Assembly: GCA_024867545.1 (NCBI GenBank)
Contig: JANFNE010000012.1
Coordinates: 248,001 to 312,000, forward strand
Direction of reading: 5' to 3'
Length of the DNA: 64,000 nt
Source: Phytopythium helicoides
Lineage: Eukaryota > Oomycota > Peronosporomycetes > Pythiales > Pythiaceae
Shown: positions 54,621 to 64,000 of the stretch, one piece after another
How the letters are laid out: each line of letters opens with the position of its first letter
Numbering within the stretch: position 1 is the stretch's first letter
Position numbers and translations under genes: made by a program
Notes under the pieces: model-generated
The model's input: only the letters and a program-made list of their open reading frames with translations
Told to the model about the DNA's origin: nothing
The model's database searches: none

Positions 54621-57600
54621 TTACGCGTCCAGCTCTCGGTCAAGCTCACGCAGCACAAGCAGCAGGAACGAGCTGTCTACGCGCCGCATCGTGAGTTTCT
54701 GCGGCAGCGATACGTACCCCGCGAGTTTGAGCAGCTTCACGACGCTTGGTGCACGCTGCAGCACCTGAGCATATCCGAGTTCTTCATGCGGCAGCGTGCG
54801 GAATTGTGATCGAACTCCATCACGACGGAGCGAGTTGAGAATGTGAGCTACGCCCGCAATGCGTCGACGACGCTCATTGGTCGACGGACACTCGCAGCGC
54901 AATGAAGCCAAGCACGCACGGATGGCCTGAACAGCATGGTCGACGTGATGAGCCGTGGGTCCTCGTTCAGGTGAGCCATCACTCCAGCTAGGCTGTTGAG
55001 GTGTGTCACCATCTGCCGCTTGAGCTGCAGCTTCCTTCTGGTTTGCTGCTTCTTGCGATGGAGCTCCACCATTCTGGTTGGCAGGCGTCGAGTTGCTCCG
55101 CGGGCGGGCGAGGGCTGCCATTAGTTCGCGAAGCTCTTCGCTTTCGTCCTCGGTGTTCCGAGCGCGGCGCGGCGCGTCCCCACCTCCAAGCAACGTGTGG
55201 CGATCTGCGGCAGCAGCAGTCACAAGACTCGTGCGTTGGCGAAGTATAGCGTTCAGGTCCTCTTCCTCGAACACCGTACCGTTCGCTTTGGGCTTGTCGA
55301 TCCGGCTGTCCCTGTGATCCCCCGAGTGCTCGCGTTGCGGTTCCGCGGTTGAATACGAGTGACTGTCGTCCACATCGTCGTCATCCGACTCCGAGTCGGA
55401 TAAATCGTCCCATTCACCGCTGTCCGAGATTCCCAGTGCAAGCGGATCAACTGGCCCCGCTGGCAGTGGAGGCGGCTCGCTGCCACGAACATCAGTCTTT
55501 CCGGTCGTCCCGTTAGACCCAGACGAAGACGGCGCCGACTTGACGCGCTTCTCAGACGGGTGACTGAATCGCCGAGGCTCATCAAAGGAGTCACCGGAGA
55601 TGTCAAGGTTACGCTGGCGTCCTTGGGGAGGTGTGTCGAACGCCTGATCTTCCAGCACAACGGCGATCGGCGAAGGCAGTGTTGACACGTTCGCAAATGG
55701 CTCTTGAGGTGTCGGCGGCTTGCGTGGGGCTGGCTTCTTCGAAATTGAGCGCCGGCCGTTTTTGTTTGCGTTTGTGACTTCCGTCGAGTTCATGACACTG
55801 CGCAGCTCCGACACCAAGTCGTTGGTAGTCGCGGCAATCGATTCACGAGGCTGCTTGGCTGCAGTAGGCCTCATTTGTTGACGCTGACGCTGCTTGCCAA
55901 GCTCGAGTGGAATGAAGTCATCACTCTCCATCACGGACAGCTTACGTTGCGCCTCATCGAGGCAGCGCTGCAATTCGCGAATCTGCTGTTCGAGATCTCG
56001 GATCTTCGCTGTTTTTGTGCCTGTCATCATTTGCTTGATTTCACGAGATGTTCTGCGCGACGAAGATCCGGACGACGAACCTCCAGCAGATGTGTCGGTC
56101 AGCGCACCATCACCACCTTCATTGCGTCGCTCACGGTCACTACGTTTGCGCGAGCGCTCCTCGTCTGAGTCCGAGTCAAAGCTAGCCTTCATGAGCTTTT
56201 CATAGTTGCCATCTGCGTACGGATCTTGGCTCCCAGCCTCGCTGTCGCCGTGTCCGTGGGAGCTTTCCTCGCTGTTCTCTCCCTCATCTGTATCCCCAGC
56301 ACCGAGTTCAATAAGCAGATCCTTCGCATCTCGGCGGTGGCGACGATGCGGTCGCTGGTTATCGCGGTGCCGCGGATGTTCGTCGCGGGTATGATGATGT
56401 CCACGTCGATCTTGCTTTCCATGCGGATGCTGCTGTAGAGGCTGACGCCCAACGTCTGAGCACGAAAGGAAAGCTTCACCCGCCTGTTTTGTTGCCCGAG
56501 CGGCTGCAAGGGTAATGCGAGCCACTGAGGTGAACTGATCGGGTGTCATTTCGTCGTCGTCACCGCTTCCGCCACGACCCTGCCTTGCATTACCAGGTTC
56601 ATTTTCATCGTTTCCCCTGGCCGTCGCAGTTGCTATCGATAGCGCGGCATCAAACTGTGACACCGACGTCTCCAAGGCGTCTCGGATGGACTGCATCTCA
56701 CTGTAGAGGTCGTGCGAGTCTTCATCATCATCGGCGAGGTGATGGAAATCGTCGTCCACGCGCCCGTCTGCCTCCGATATTGTCATATCGATCGTGTCAC
56801 GAATGTCACGGATACGACTCACAACGTTAGTCAGCACCTGTAATTTCTCCTGTGGTCGAAGTGGTGCCACGGCGTCACTCTTCCTCTCGGCGTCGCTCTT
56901 GCGTTCACGCTCACGTTCACGCTTGCCTCGCAGATGGAAAACCATGTCTTCATACGAATCGTGTCGAGGACTCCGCAAGGCACGTGCGTATGTCTCTTCG
57001 TCGTCTCCTGTTGATGTGGAGCCAAATCCGTTAGAGCTCTCGGCACGTCCATCTGTCGTGATCGCTGCCACTCCAGTGTTGGCTGCTGCCAGCATGCAGA
57101 CCGAGCACACTCTCAGGTGAGAAATGTCAAAAATGGGCTCCTCCAGCTCTCTCAGCGGCGCACAGCTGGAGCACACGACCTCTCCACATGTGCGGCAGTG
57201 GTGCTTACGGTGGAAGTAGAAGCCCCGAAGACACACGGCACAAGCTTTTCGCTCCGCGTTGGGGATCCACTGCCACTGCTCGACGAATCTGAGTCGGCTC
57301 ACTCGCTGACGCTCAATGAGCCCTGTCAACCTCCCCACCGTGTCGGTGATGTACCTCTGCATCACGGCAGCGAGGAGACTCGCATCCACGGACTCACTCG
57401 CGTCCATATCATCCAACTGGCACAAGGCTGTGACTCTGCACGTGGCCGGCTGGTGTGCCACGCGGGACACGAATATCCCGACTCGAGAGAGCGAGCCTCG
57501 CGAGATGCCGAATCTGGCCAAGGAAGGGACCTCTCTAGCTCGTGTAATGGACTCCTGCACGATGAACCCCACGACGCTGGAGCCTGGGCGAGCTGCTCTC

Positions 57601-58157
57601 CTGGCCCCCGCGTACTCTAGGTAGCAGAAGTCCACCATCTGTTGCTTGTTGCCGTTGCCGCTGGACGCCGGAGGACCTCGCAGCGCGTGCCACTTGATGG
57701 CTCTGTAGGCATATGGCTTGTCCTTCTTGTGTCTGGACGGCAGCGTGAAGAGCGTCCGCGCGTCCACAAAGGCCGAGCTGTGGACGTAGCTCATCATTTT
57801 GCGGAGATCCCTCGTCTGCAGCTTGGCGAGCGCCGTGAGCACCTCGTCGGCGCCTGCGTCGGCCAGCTGCGCGCTGGCCTTGAGCAGCGTGGACGCGCGC
57901 GTGGCCTTGCTGGACGGCTGCAGGTCCAGGAACTGCGCGCGCTGACAGACCACGGCCGCTCTCCGTCCGCTGGCTGTGGACGCGGCTGTGGACGGCAGAG
58001 GACGGCATGGCGTCCACTTGTACGCGCACTCGGCGTCCTCAATGATGCGGGCGAGCTGCGAGGCCCTCGAGCGGCCGAGCCGGCGGTAGTAGGCCACCTC
58101 CTGCGTGCTCAGCACCACGGGCGGGAAGAAGCCGTCATGCAGCGGCAGGTCGAGCAT
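54621..58157 (-). CDS. START-FYVE protein with PUB-like C-terminus
   Basis: Single exon, 1178 residues from ATG 58157 (MLDLPLHDGFFPPVVLSTQE), chosen by alignment with the paralogue next door. Residues about 10-290 resemble oomycete START-like lipid-binding regions (YAYRAIKWHAL, VDFCYLEYAG, VVGFIVQESI). A FYVE finger spans 297-356: WQWIPNAERKACAVCLRG, RKHHCRTCGEVVCSSC and LRVCSVC, with the R-K-HHCR basic patch that binds PI3P on endosomes (the WxxD Asp is Asn). Then a long disordered acidic/Ser-rich region with one coiled coil (KIRDLEQQIRELQRCLDEAQ). The last 110 residues (RRRIAGVAHILNSLRRDG; APSVVKLLKLAGYVSLPQKL) look like a PUB domain, which usually binds p97/Cdc48. Suggested role: endosomal adaptor linking PI3P membranes to p97. 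The PUB call is inference. Confidence 0.85.
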   Translation of the reverse strand: MLDLPLHDGFFPPVVLSTQEVAYYRRLGRSRASQLARIIEDAECAYKWTPCRPLPSTAASTASGRRAAVVCQRAQFLDLQPSSKATRASTLLKASAQLADAGADEVLTALAKLQTRDLRKMMSYVHSSAFVDARTLFTLPSRHKKDKPYAYRAIKWHALRGPPASSGNGNKQQMVDFCYLEYAGARRAARPGSSVVGFIVQESITRAREVPSLARFGISRGSLSRVGIFVSRVAHQPATCRVTALCQLDDMDASESVDASLLAAVMQRYITDTVGRLTGLIERQRVSRLRFVEQWQWIPNAERKACAVCLRGFYFHRKHHCRTCGEVVCSSCAPLRELEEPIFDISHLRVCSVCMLAAANTGVAAITTDGRAESSNGFGSTSTGDDEETYARALRSPRHDSYEDMVFHLRGKRERERERKSDAERKSDAVAPLRPQEKLQVLTNVVSRIRDIRDTIDMTISEADGRVDDDFHHLADDDEDSHDLYSEMQSIRDALETSVSQFDAALSIATATARGNDENEPGNARQGRGGSGDDDEMTPDQFTSVARITLAAARATKQAGEAFLSCSDVGRQPLQQHPHGKQDRRGHHHTRDEHPRHRDNQRPHRRHRRDAKDLLIELGAGDTDEGENSEESSHGHGDSEAGSQDPYADGNYEKLMKASFDSDSDEERSRKRSDRERRNEGGDGALTDTSAGGSSSGSSSRRTSREIKQMMTGTKTAKIRDLEQQIRELQRCLDEAQRKLSVMESDDFIPLELGKQRQRQQMRPTAAKQPRESIAATTNDLVSELRSVMNSTEVTNANKNGRRSISKKPAPRKPPTPQEPFANVSTLPSPIAVVLEDQAFDTPPQGRQRNLDISGDSFDEPRRFSHPSEKRVKSAPSSSGSNGTTGKTDVRGSEPPPLPAGPVDPLALGISDSGEWDDLSDSESDDDDVDDSHSYSTAEPQREHSGDHRDSRIDKPKANGTVFEEEDLNAILRQRTSLVTAAAADRHTLLGGGDAPRRARNTEDESEELRELMAALARPRSNSTPANQNGGAPSQEAANQKEAAAQAADGDTPQQPSWSDGSPERGPTAHHVDHAVQAIRACLASLRCECPSTNERRRRIAGVAHILNSLRRDGVRSQFRTLPHEELGYAQVLQRAPSVVKLLKLAGYVSLPQKLTMRRVDSSFLLLVLRELDRELDA

Positions 58158-58615
58158 GGCGGCCGAGCGGACGAGGAGTGCGGCCCCGCCGTCCACAGTG
58201 CGGCAGGGGGCCGCGAGTGGCGCCACCGTCCGCGCGGATCTGTGGCCCAATCGGAATCCAGCGGCCCGGCCGCACGAGATCGAGTTCTCGGAACGAGGGG
58301 ACGGCAGACAGGCGTCGCTCGCCGGTCGTCACGTTGTGGGGTACAGTAGCACGCCTGGTCCTCGAATACTGAAACCAACATGTCGGGGATGGCGAACCCA
58401 TGTATCAATCTACAGTACAGATGGGTACAGTATCAGCGCTTCAACTGGATCGCAGTTGAAGGCGGCACCCGTCCGCACAGTGGACGCACCCGCGGCCGCA
58501 TGGTCCGACCGCGTCCACACGTCCACACGTCCACACGTCCACCCATGCGCTCATGCTCATCGCGTCCTGTGTACAATCGGATATCTACAGCCTCTCTCGC
58601 TAAATACTCGGCGCA
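58158..58615. other. Intergenic region between the two START-FYVE genes
   Basis: 458 bases holding the promoter of the left gene and 3' flank of the right one. Apart from the 8-bp repeat listed separately, nothing is recognised. Confidence 0.4.
58512..58543 (+). repeat. (CGTCCACA)4 tandem repeat
   Basis: Four consecutive 8-base units CGTCCACA, the last ending in CC. The GTCCAC word is also very frequent in the two flanking START-FYVE genes (GTGGAC on their coding strand), so the repeat may have arisen from local sequence. Confidence 0.8.
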
Positions 58616-61369
58616 CTAAAAGTCGAACTTCTCCGTGGGCGGCGCGCCGCTCGACTGCCCGCTCGAGCAGCGGCTGCGCGACGGCCGCGCGGCCGCCAGC
58701 CCCTCCATGAGCTCTCGCAGCTCCTCGCTCTCGTCCACAATGTCCACGTGCCCGTCCGCAGCGTCCACGGTCGCGTCCTCGTCCACCGCGGCCGCGCGTC
58801 TCGCTGGAACCCACCGCGGCTGCAGCTTGTTCACCTTGGCGTCGTCAAACACGTAGATGGTCGTCCCGGTCGACGGCGCCGGATCCGGAGATGGCGGTCG
58901 TCCAGAGTCCGCGAACGGCGCTGTGGACGGGACCGGAGGCGGCGGGCCGCGCGGACGACCGACGTCCACAGGTGTGGACGGACGTCTGGCTGGCGGACGA
59001 GTGAGCTCGCTCGAGTTCATCACGCCACGCAGGTTGGCGACGAGCTCGGGCGGCACGCGCGACCGAGAGGATGAGTCCGACCCGCGGCCGCTCGACACGT
59101 CCGTGCCGTCCGCAGTGCCGTCCACAGTGCCGTCCTTGACAGGGTCCTCCTCCGGATCTGCCTCAGGCTGCGGGTCCTCGTCCACACGAGCGGCCGCGGC
59201 CTCCAGGCGCTGCTGTAGCCGCCCGATCTTCATCGCAAGCCGCTCGATGCCGCGGTTCTTGCTGACCGTCACCACTGGGATGGTTGAGGACGGCTGGTGC
59301 TCGTCCACCGGGAGCTTCTTGGTCACCACGGACGGATCGCTGTGAGGGCGAGTCGCGTCCACATCGGTGGCCAACGGGTCCGACTGCCGAGCCCACAGCA
59401 ACGCCTTCTGCAGCTTCACGGCGTCCTCGTCCGCGTCCGCGTAGTGAACGTGAGGCCGATCTCCCTGGGTCTCCCCATGGTTGACCTCCCGCGTCTCTCC
59501 CGCACCCTGCGTCTCATAGTCGCCATCCACACTCTCGTCCTCACCCACGGAAGACATGGACGCAGACGAAAGAGACGCGAACGACCCACCCGAGAGCATG
59601 CTGAAACTCTCGTGGCTGCTCACCGTCAAGTTAAACTCGAGATCGGCACTGTCGCCAAGCTCGTCCTCGCTGTGGCCCAAGAAAGACTCCTCCAGCCCCG
59701 AGCTCGGCCTGCTGCCGTCCACCGTCGAGTCTCGCCCGCCCACAGCAGCCAACACCGCGTCAAACTCGCTCGATCGGTCCAGAGTCTCGCGGATCTGCAA
59801 AATGCGCTCATAAATGTCGTCGTACTGCTCGTCGTCGCTGTGCGGGTCAACTTCTTCGTCTTCGTCATCATGTTCTTCCTCGTGGTCATCCACGAATGCT
59901 CGGCTTCGTCCACGGTGGCGAGCTGGCTGGCCGTTCACCACATCCAAGGATGCTCGTTCCTCGTCAACCTCCGAGATCGCCTCGTCGAGCGTGTCACGGA
60001 TCTGGCGAATGTGGTCCACGAGCTTGTCGAGCGCCTCTCTCTTGCGTGCCAACGCGTCGCTACGATCGCTCACGTTGCTGCTACGCTCACTCGCGGACCG
60101 TCGTCCACGCGGGTCAACGCTGTGAATTGGCTGTGGCCGCCGACGTTGGTAGCCAGGAGGGTATCGAAGTCCACGGACGTACGTGTCGGTGCCGCCGTTT
60201 GACGTTGTGGTTGTCGCCTCGTCTTCGTCTTCGCTCACGTCGCCGGACATGTCGTCGCTGGGACCACTGCTACCAGCCTGTGCCATACAAAGGGAGCACA
60301 CGCGAAGCTTGTGTGTAGCTGCAGGGCCATCCGTGCGGCCCAGAAGTGGTTCATCAAGCTCACGTAGCGGTGCACAGTTGGCGCATACAACCTCACCGCA
60401 CGTGTGGCAGTGGTGCTTGCGGTGGAAGTAGAAGCCGCGAAGACATACGGCGCAAGCCTTGCGGTCTGCCGAGGGTACCCAGTCCCACTCATCCAAGTAC
60501 TGGAGCTTGCCCATGCGCTGGCGCTCCAGCAGTCCCTTGAGTCGGTGCACGCCGGTCACATACTCGAGCAGCAGAGGCTCGTCCTGCTGGATGATGGAGC
60601 TCTGCGCAACTTCCAGCGCGCTAAGTGGCGTCGGTGGAGCAGGAGGGTGCAGAATCTGGCAAATGGATGTGACCTTGAGGATGTTGGACTGATGTGTCCG
60701 AGTGATGATGAGCCCTGTGCGGAGGAAGGTGCCGCGGCGGATGCCATAGGCGTCCTCGAGTGACGGCACCTCGCGGTCGCGAGCGACCGACTCTTGGATG
60801 CAGAAGCCCACGACACTTCCAGCCGCGTGGGGTTTGCATTTCCCAGCGTACTCGACGTAGCAAAAGTCGACGGGGGTCGGGGCGTGAGATCTCTTCTGGG
60901 CAGGCGGCCGCAGAGCCGCCCACTTGATAGCTCGGTAGGCGAACGATGCTCGCTTCTTGCTGCGCTTGGACGGGGCAACGGGAAAGGAGAGCAGCGTCTG
61001 CGTGTCGACAAACGTGTCAGCGAGCAAGAAGCCCATGGCTCGCCTGGCGTCTCTCGTCTTGGGCTTGGCGACGGCGCTGAGGATCTCGTCGACGCTCACG
61101 TCGACCACATGGACGCTCGACTTGAGCAGCGTGGAGGCTCTCGAGGCCTTGGAGGCCGCTCGGACGTCAACGAAGACAGCTTTATGCCCCGCTCGGCCGG
61201 CAGCCGAGCGCACAGGCGCCCATCTGTAGACGCAGTCTGCGTCGTCAACCACTCTGGCCAACTCAGCGACGCGCGCCTTGGTGAGCCGTCGGTAGTGCAT
61301 GAGCTCCTCGACGGTGAGCACGACCTGCGGGAAGAACCCCGGCGGTACAGGCGTGGCCAGCACGTCCAT
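58616..61369 (-). CDS. START-FYVE protein, shorter paralogue without PUB domain
   Basis: Single exon, 917 residues from ATG 61369 (MDVLATPVPPGFFPQVVLTV). The START-like region (about 7-285) has FAYRAIKWAALRP, VDFCYVEYAGKCK and VVGFCIQESV. The FYVE finger (about 297-365) has WDWVPSADRKACAVCLRG, RKHHCHTCGEVVCANC and LRVCSLC; the basic patch is RKHHCH. The middle is acidic and disordered with a short helix (RLAMKIGRLQQRLEAAAARV). Near the end LRGVMNSSELTR and SEELRELMEGLA match blocks of the longer neighbour, and the protein stops soon after, so the PUB-like tail is absent. Tandem, same-strand duplication. Predicted PI3P-binding endosomal protein. Confidence 0.87.
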   Translation of the reverse strand: MDVLATPVPPGFFPQVVLTVEELMHYRRLTKARVAELARVVDDADCVYRWAPVRSAAGRAGHKAVFVDVRAASKASRASTLLKSSVHVVDVSVDEILSAVAKPKTRDARRAMGFLLADTFVDTQTLLSFPVAPSKRSKKRASFAYRAIKWAALRPPAQKRSHAPTPVDFCYVEYAGKCKPHAAGSVVGFCIQESVARDREVPSLEDAYGIRRGTFLRTGLIITRTHQSNILKVTSICQILHPPAPPTPLSALEVAQSSIIQQDEPLLLEYVTGVHRLKGLLERQRMGKLQYLDEWDWVPSADRKACAVCLRGFYFHRKHHCHTCGEVVCANCAPLRELDEPLLGRTDGPAATHKLRVCSLCMAQAGSSGPSDDMSGDVSEDEDEATTTTSNGGTDTYVRGLRYPPGYQRRRPQPIHSVDPRGRRSASERSSNVSDRSDALARKREALDKLVDHIRQIRDTLDEAISEVDEERASLDVVNGQPARHRGRSRAFVDDHEEEHDDEDEEVDPHSDDEQYDDIYERILQIRETLDRSSEFDAVLAAVGGRDSTVDGSRPSSGLEESFLGHSEDELGDSADLEFNLTVSSHESFSMLSGGSFASLSSASMSSVGEDESVDGDYETQGAGETREVNHGETQGDRPHVHYADADEDAVKLQKALLWARQSDPLATDVDATRPHSDPSVVTKKLPVDEHQPSSTIPVVTVSKNRGIERLAMKIGRLQQRLEAAAARVDEDPQPEADPEEDPVKDGTVDGTADGTDVSSGRGSDSSSRSRVPPELVANLRGVMNSSELTRPPARRPSTPVDVGRPRGPPPPVPSTAPFADSGRPPSPDPAPSTGTTIYVFDDAKVNKLQPRWVPARRAAAVDEDATVDAADGHVDIVDESEELRELMEGLAAARPSRSRCSSGQSSGAPPTEKFDF

Positions 61370-62081
61370 CTTGAGCAATTCTCAGTCTTCCGAGTCTCAA
61401 AGTAGTCGCCCGCGATCCGCGAGGGGGAGAAGAAGGAGAAGCAGAGCAGCGGAGAGAAGCGGAGAGAGACGCAGCGGATCGCCGAGAGGAGCCGCACGCA
61501 GCCAGCCACACCAGCGACACACCACGAGCCTGCAGGCCTCTCCCCCAGGTCTCCAGGACGCGGCCTCCCCTTCCCTTGCAGCGCCCTGAACGTTCCGCGG
61601 CTTCCGGCGCGGCGCCCGGCAGCTCCCGGCACCAGCGTAGCTCTTGGCGAAGGACAAAGTGACGACGGGTCGGCCGCGGAAGCGGGAGGCGGCCCGGGTT
61701 TTGCGGGTTTTGCGGGAAAGTGAACCCATGCAGAGGCGGATTGTATGCGCGAGGAGATGGGAGGGGAACCCGCGGGCCGACCCGCGGGTCGCGTCAAGTT
61801 GAAGTGAGACAGAGTGAGGTTCAGCAAATGCGCTGGACGGGCGCGAGGAGCGCATGACGCTCGCCCGATTGTCGGCGGAGCGAGCACGGACGGAGGCCAA
61901 CGACGGAAAGATGAAGAGGAGGTGGAGGTCTATTGACACGCAGCGAGCGAGCGGGCGAGGCGAGCTGCTCCCGCTTTCTCCAGACCGAGCGGGGTGCGCC
62001 TCTAGAGTTCCAATGGCGCGCGTCGAGCAATTTTTTTTTCCTGCAAGTGGTCGGTCTGGGGCTTTGTCTTGGTGGATTTGC
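61370..62081. other. Intergenic region
   Basis: Promoter of the short START-FYVE gene and 3' flank of the RING gene, both on the minus strand. It contains a nine-T run at 62032-62040. Open frames on both strands have no domain support. Confidence 0.4.
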
Positions 62082-62957
62082 TCATGCTGCTCGAGGGGTG
62101 GCGTCGGATGTGAGGCCGACTGGAGCGCGGCACTGCGGACAGGTGGCGCTGTGGCGCAGCCACGCCATGATGCAGTTCTCGTGGAAGGCGTGCGCGCATG
62201 GCAGTCGAACGGCCTCGTGCGCGTCCTGGCAGCTCGCGACGGTCTCCAAGCAGATGCTGCACCCGTTTGACGCCGTTCCTGCGGTCAGTTCTTCGAGACT
62301 CAGGATGGCGCTCGCGTACGAGCAGTTGGCTGCGAGCACCGACTCGGGGAACGCGAGCAGATCGCGCAACAGCAGATAGAGGCACAACACCTCGCGACTC
62401 GCAGTGGTCGACTCATCGTACGGCTCGATCACAAGCGCTGGCAGAACTGTCTCGAGAGCACGCCAGCAGGCGACCAGGAACTGCTCGAGCCCTGCGCGGG
62501 CATCGTTGACGACCGGAGCGTCCGCTGCGTCGCTTGAAAACGCCCACGACTGAAGGCTTGCGAACCGGTCCAACAGGCTCGCCATGAGCTGCATGAAGGC
62601 GTCAAATGGCCGCCACTCGACTGTCGTAAAGTCGGCCACGTCTTCTTTTGCTTCAGTATGACCAAGGCGATGCTGAACCTCGGGGTGCTCGAGAATGGCA
62701 TGCACTTGTGTCAGGAAGGAGCTGAACTTGGCCTGACTCATAGCGATGACCCATTCCTGCGTGTTGGTATTGCTGCTGGCGCCGCTGCTTGGGCTTGTCG
62801 ATGGAGAAGCCGAGCTCGGGCCAGAGAGCGAGAGCGCGACGCGGTAGACAGCCGCCGTCCCGACGCACAATACACGCGCATTGACCGAAAAGGAAAACGC
62901 TGCAGGCATGAACTCTTGACTCATCTTGCGCAGCCGTCGCTGCCGCGCGGGCTCCAT
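62082..62957 (-). CDS. RING-H2 finger protein, probable E3 ubiquitin ligase
   Basis: 291 residues, single exon. The start is ATG 62957 (MEPARQRRLRKMSQEF). The C-terminal RING-H2 is complete: C233-S-I-C236, C254-A-H256-A-F-H259-E-N-C262, then TCPQC with C273 and C276, and the usual W-L before the last pair; it should bind an E2. The N-terminal half (about 15-100: VLCVGTAAVYRVALSLS, WVIAMSQAKFSSFLTQV) has the rhythm of a PX phosphoinositide-binding domain, a combination seen in oomycete proteins; this part is inference. The remaining middle is helical. No transmembrane helix. Confidence 0.82.
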   Translation of the reverse strand: MEPARQRRLRKMSQEFMPAAFSFSVNARVLCVGTAAVYRVALSLSGPSSASPSTSPSSGASSNTNTQEWVIAMSQAKFSSFLTQVHAILEHPEVQHRLGHTEAKEDVADFTTVEWRPFDAFMQLMASLLDRFASLQSWAFSSDAADAPVVNDARAGLEQFLVACWRALETVLPALVIEPYDESTTASREVLCLYLLLRDLLAFPESVLAANCSYASAILSLEELTAGTASNGCSICLETVASCQDAHEAVRLPCAHAFHENCIMAWLRHSATCPQCRAPVGLTSDATPRAA

Positions 62958-63736
62958 CTCGAGTCGAGAAATGACGATCACGATTTAGGTGCTAGAGGCG
63001 AGTGTGCGTCGACCAACTGACCCGCGCGCCGGCCGGAAGTTTCCGAGCAAGCAAGAAATGAGCCGCTGGCGCCAGCCACTCAGCCTATGTTTACCTGGCC
63101 TGGTGGAAGTGGTCGAGACGCTCTGGTCACGGGATGGGTGATATCGCTGCGTCGCCTGGCGGAATGGAACGCCCGAGTGAATGCTATAGCGCGTGCTCCG
63201 GTGGACAGAACGGCAACTGAGGTCGGGTCGATCACGGATCTCTCTGTCGCTCGGTGGGAAGGAGCTCGACAGATACCAGCGATGAACTGGCCATCGCCGC
63301 TTGCCACTCGCTCATGCCCGTTTCGCAGCGAGCACAAATTTTCCGAGTGGCAAGTGTAGGCCCCATGGAGCGGCGCGAGCGTGTCGCAATGGGCGAGTTC
63401 GGAGCAATCAGTGGGGGGTCTAAGGCGCCAGTCAGCGACCGTGTTAGCTCGACGGAACGAATGAGCAGCAGCACGCCAAAGTCCACGTGAAGGCGCGCTC
63501 GATTCTGATATCCCAGGTCTAATAGCCTGCAGAAATGGATATAAAGAATATCAGTTTGATCTTTACATATTTAGAGTTTATATGAAACCGTTTTGAGAAT
63601 GAATACACCTGTGATGCCAAATGGCGTGAGTCCACTTCAAGAACCCAGCCACTTGGCAGGATCCAGCGCCACGCTCACGATGGAAGGATCTGCTCGCTAG
63701 CTTTGCCATAGGCAAGAGGCGTCTTCTCTCTCGGTG
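62958..63736. other. Intergenic region near right edge
   Basis: Upstream of the RING gene. Open frames exist on both strands (e.g. minus 63486-63232), but starts, splice sites and domains are unconvincing. I see no supported gene. Confidence 0.35.
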
Positions 63737-64000
63737 ATGAGGTACGGTGGGACGCAACCGCTCAACCACAAAGCCGCGTCTGCCTTGCCTCGTCGTGGTG
63801 CTGACGGGGTCAGCAGCTGGCTGGCTGGACGCTCGTGGGTGTTGGTCGCCATTGCGTTGGCCTGGATACTCCGACTCGAAAGCTTCGGATCGCACGTGGC
63901 GGCGATTGCGGAGAGCCCACCAGATCTTTTCGCCGAGCGCAGGATCGCAGTGACGAAAACTTTTTCGTCGTCGCGCCGAAATCGGAGAAGGAGGTAGTGG
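63737..64000 (+). CDS. Possible partial gene running off the right edge
   Basis: From ATG 63737 the frame encodes MRYGGTQPLNHKAASALPRR, one hydrophobic segment (SWVLVAIALAWILRL) and about 35 more residues before a stop at 63997. In the neighbouring frame the last 60 bases read as AQDRSDENFFVVAPKSEKEV and stay open to the window end, which looks more protein-like. One frame slip near 63930, like those in other genes here, would make this the 5' part of a membrane protein continuing beyond 64000. Not recognised. Confidence 0.3.

Overview
This is nuclear DNA of a eukaryote, most likely an oomycete (Pythium/Lagenidium/Phytophthora-type stramenopile; I cannot name the species). The evidence is: compact genes on both strands with sparse, short introns (about 48-120 nt, mostly GT-AG); a very large GT48 beta-1,3-glucan synthase; START-FYVE proteins; ankyrin/TKL kinases; a BT1-type transporter; and Inr/FPR-like start-site motifs of the kind described in oomycetes. 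I see no transposon, virus, rRNA, tRNA or CRISPR array.

Layout. 0.9-2.6 kb: BT1 (folate-biopterin-type) transporter (+). 3.3-4.0 kb: PDZ-like protein (-). 6.1-8.3 kb: AMPK/SnRK1 catalytic subunit (+, six exons). 8.6-9.6 kb: degenerate SDR-like protein (-). 9.5-10.5 kb: BED-type zinc-finger protein (-). 10.9-12.2 kb: unrecognised basic protein (+). 12.5-14.2 kb: phosphatidylserine synthase (+, seven exons). 14.4-15.3 kb: CREG-like secreted protein (-). 16.1 kb: LYR protein (+). 16.4-17.6 kb: coiled-coil protein (-). 17.9-18.8 kb: ankyrin-only protein (+). 19.3-20.7 kb: acidic, probably tail-anchored protein with SUMO-type sites (-). 21.1-24.0 kb: NOP14 (+). 24.1-24.5 kb: mitochondrial bS16 (-). 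24.7-29.6 kb: ankyrin-pseudokinase-kinase gene, copy A (+). 29.6-30.1 kb: ENY2/Sus1 (-). 31.3-32.5 kb: NIPP1-like FHA protein (+). 33.3-40.0 kb: GT48 synthase that runs directly into a sugar-porter MFS module (-). 41.7-46.2 kb: decayed ankyrin-kinase copy C (-). 47.2-47.5 kb: possible small gene (-). 48.0-52.7 kb: intact ankyrin-pseudokinase-kinase copy B (-). 53.2-54.2 kb: ankyrin-only protein (-). 54.6-61.4 kb: tandem START-FYVE paralogues, one with a PUB-like tail (-). 62.1-63.0 kb: RING-H2 protein (-). 63.7 kb: possible gene running off the right edge (+).

Most genes are unrelated housekeeping neighbours. The accessory part is the ankyrin family: three full-length ankyrin-pseudokinase-TKL kinase copies and two ankyrin-only genes within 37 kb. 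Copy B is a clean 1571-residue frame with a JAK-like order (dead kinase, then predicted active kinase). Copy C has lost the pseudokinase and is decaying. Copy A carries one stop and two frameshifts.

A technical feature runs through the window. Many conserved genes are broken by single-base gains or losses, often in G/C runs, exactly where the protein family would otherwise continue. I read most of these as consensus errors and give frameshift-aware gene spans. Exon boundaries were inferred by eye from splice signals and family continuity.
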